Assembly (NCBI GenBank): GCA_001275005.1 | Contig: JWZX01002523.1 | Span: 1-17,070 of the forward strand | Direction: 5' to 3' | Length of the DNA stretch: 17,070 nucleotides | Origin: Chrysochromulina tobinii | Taxonomy: Eukaryota; Haptophyta; Prymnesiales; Chrysochromulinaceae | Part shown: positions 16,666-17,070 of the stretch, one piece after another | Layout of the letters: each line of letters opens with the position of its first letter | Position numbering within the stretch: the first letter of the stretch is position 1 | Program-made: the position numbers and the translations under genes | The notes under the pieces: model-generated | Told to the model about the DNA's origin: nothing | Seen by the model: only the letters and a program-made list of their open reading frames with translations | Database searches by the model: none

Positions 16666-17070
16666 CTAACCGCCGCCACCTCCTCCCAGCTCGCCAGCCG
16701 CGCCGAGCGGCAAGTGCCCATCCGCCTCCGGCCTCCAGCCGGTCATGACCTCGTCGGACGAGGGTGCGCGGCGCCTCTGGAGCATGTGGTGTAGCTGCTT
16801 GACCCGCGACGAGGAGGCTTGGGAGCCGAGCACATAGTAGAGCGAGCCCATATCGGCCTTGCCCACACAGGCGAGGCCTTGCGCGGCGGCGAGCGCGGCT
16901 CCGATCTCCTTATCCGCCGCCGGCTTGTTGCCACGGCGCTCTCGCCGGCCGTTGGCGGCGCCACCACGGCGGCCATGCTGACCATGCGGAGGGCTTTGGT
17001 CTCTCGGGCTCGTCTCGCCGTACTCGAGGGGTGGCTCTGCCGATCGTGGCGGGCCGCCGCCACCAAAGCC
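16666..17070 (-). CDS. Unknown protein, C-terminal part; gene continues beyond the window
   Basis: Open frame entering from the window edge at 17070 and ending TAG at 16666, 134 codons seen. It begins with a disordered Gly/Pro/Arg/His-rich stretch (SPRDQSPPHGQHGRRGGAAN, then GRRERRGNK), passes into a probably folded helical segment (KEIGAALAAAQGLACVGKAD, then MGSLYYVLGSQASSSRVKQLH), and finishes with a Gly run. The RGG-like stretch hints at RNA binding, but no family is recognised. The Gly-run ending could hide a splice donor (GAGGTGGCG), in which case the true end would be elsewhere. Confidence 0.5.
   Translation of the reverse strand, partial: GFGGGGPPRSAEPPLEYGETSPRDQSPPHGQHGRRGGAANGRRERRGNKPAADKEIGAALAAAQGLACVGKADMGSLYYVLGSQASSSRVKQLHHMLQRRRAPSSDEVMTGWRPEADGHLPLGAAGELGGGGGG

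Overview
The window looks like nuclear DNA of a GC-rich unicellular eukaryote, most likely a microalga; a haptophyte is my best guess, but nothing in the sequence proves the lineage. The eukaryotic evidence is an intron interrupting a thioredoxin active site exactly at a codon boundary, ER-targeting and ER-retrieval signals, SPRY and armadillo-type domains, an mRNA-export adaptor motif, long low-complexity coding stretches and simple-sequence repeats between genes. No operons, Shine-Dalgarno-led genes, RNA genes, CRISPR arrays or transposase genes were seen.

Layout, left to right. 1-4597 (minus): one large, 3'-truncated gene encoding a SPRY domain, a long disordered linker with an 11-residue amphipathic repeat block, a helical segment and armadillo-like repeats. 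Its reading frame changes at three places (about 4037-4116, 708-735, 188-206). 4741-5574 (plus): a divergently transcribed, Lys/Gly-rich protein with a UAP56-binding motif, a probable mRNA-export adaptor. 5575-6144: gene-free gap between converging genes. 6145-6825 (minus): METTL21-type methyltransferase. 6963-8477 (minus, two exons): TMX3-like ER transmembrane disulfide isomerase. 8892-9698 (minus): a probably organelle-targeted DUF3293-like protein. 9914-11236 (minus): a PRMT-like methyltransferase with an altered THW loop. 11786-13375 (minus): a multi-pass sialyltransferase (GT29)-like protein, bracketed by a pair of inverted repeats. 13987-15388 (minus): an acidic, probably nuclear protein of unknown function. 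15774-16445 (minus): a proline/arginine-rich hypothetical protein. 16666-17070 (minus): the 3' end of another unknown gene.

The genes do not form an obvious pathway; the order looks like ordinary dense algal gene packing with nearly all genes on the minus strand. Two of them plausibly act in the secretory pathway (TMX3-like isomerase, GT29-like transferase), two are protein methyltransferase-like, and two are probably nuclear. I found no clear new multi-gene system. The items most worth checking are the frame breaks and hendecad block of the SPRY/armadillo gene, the inverted repeats around the GT29-like gene, the altered PRMT loop, and a family of short simple-sequence arrays between genes.
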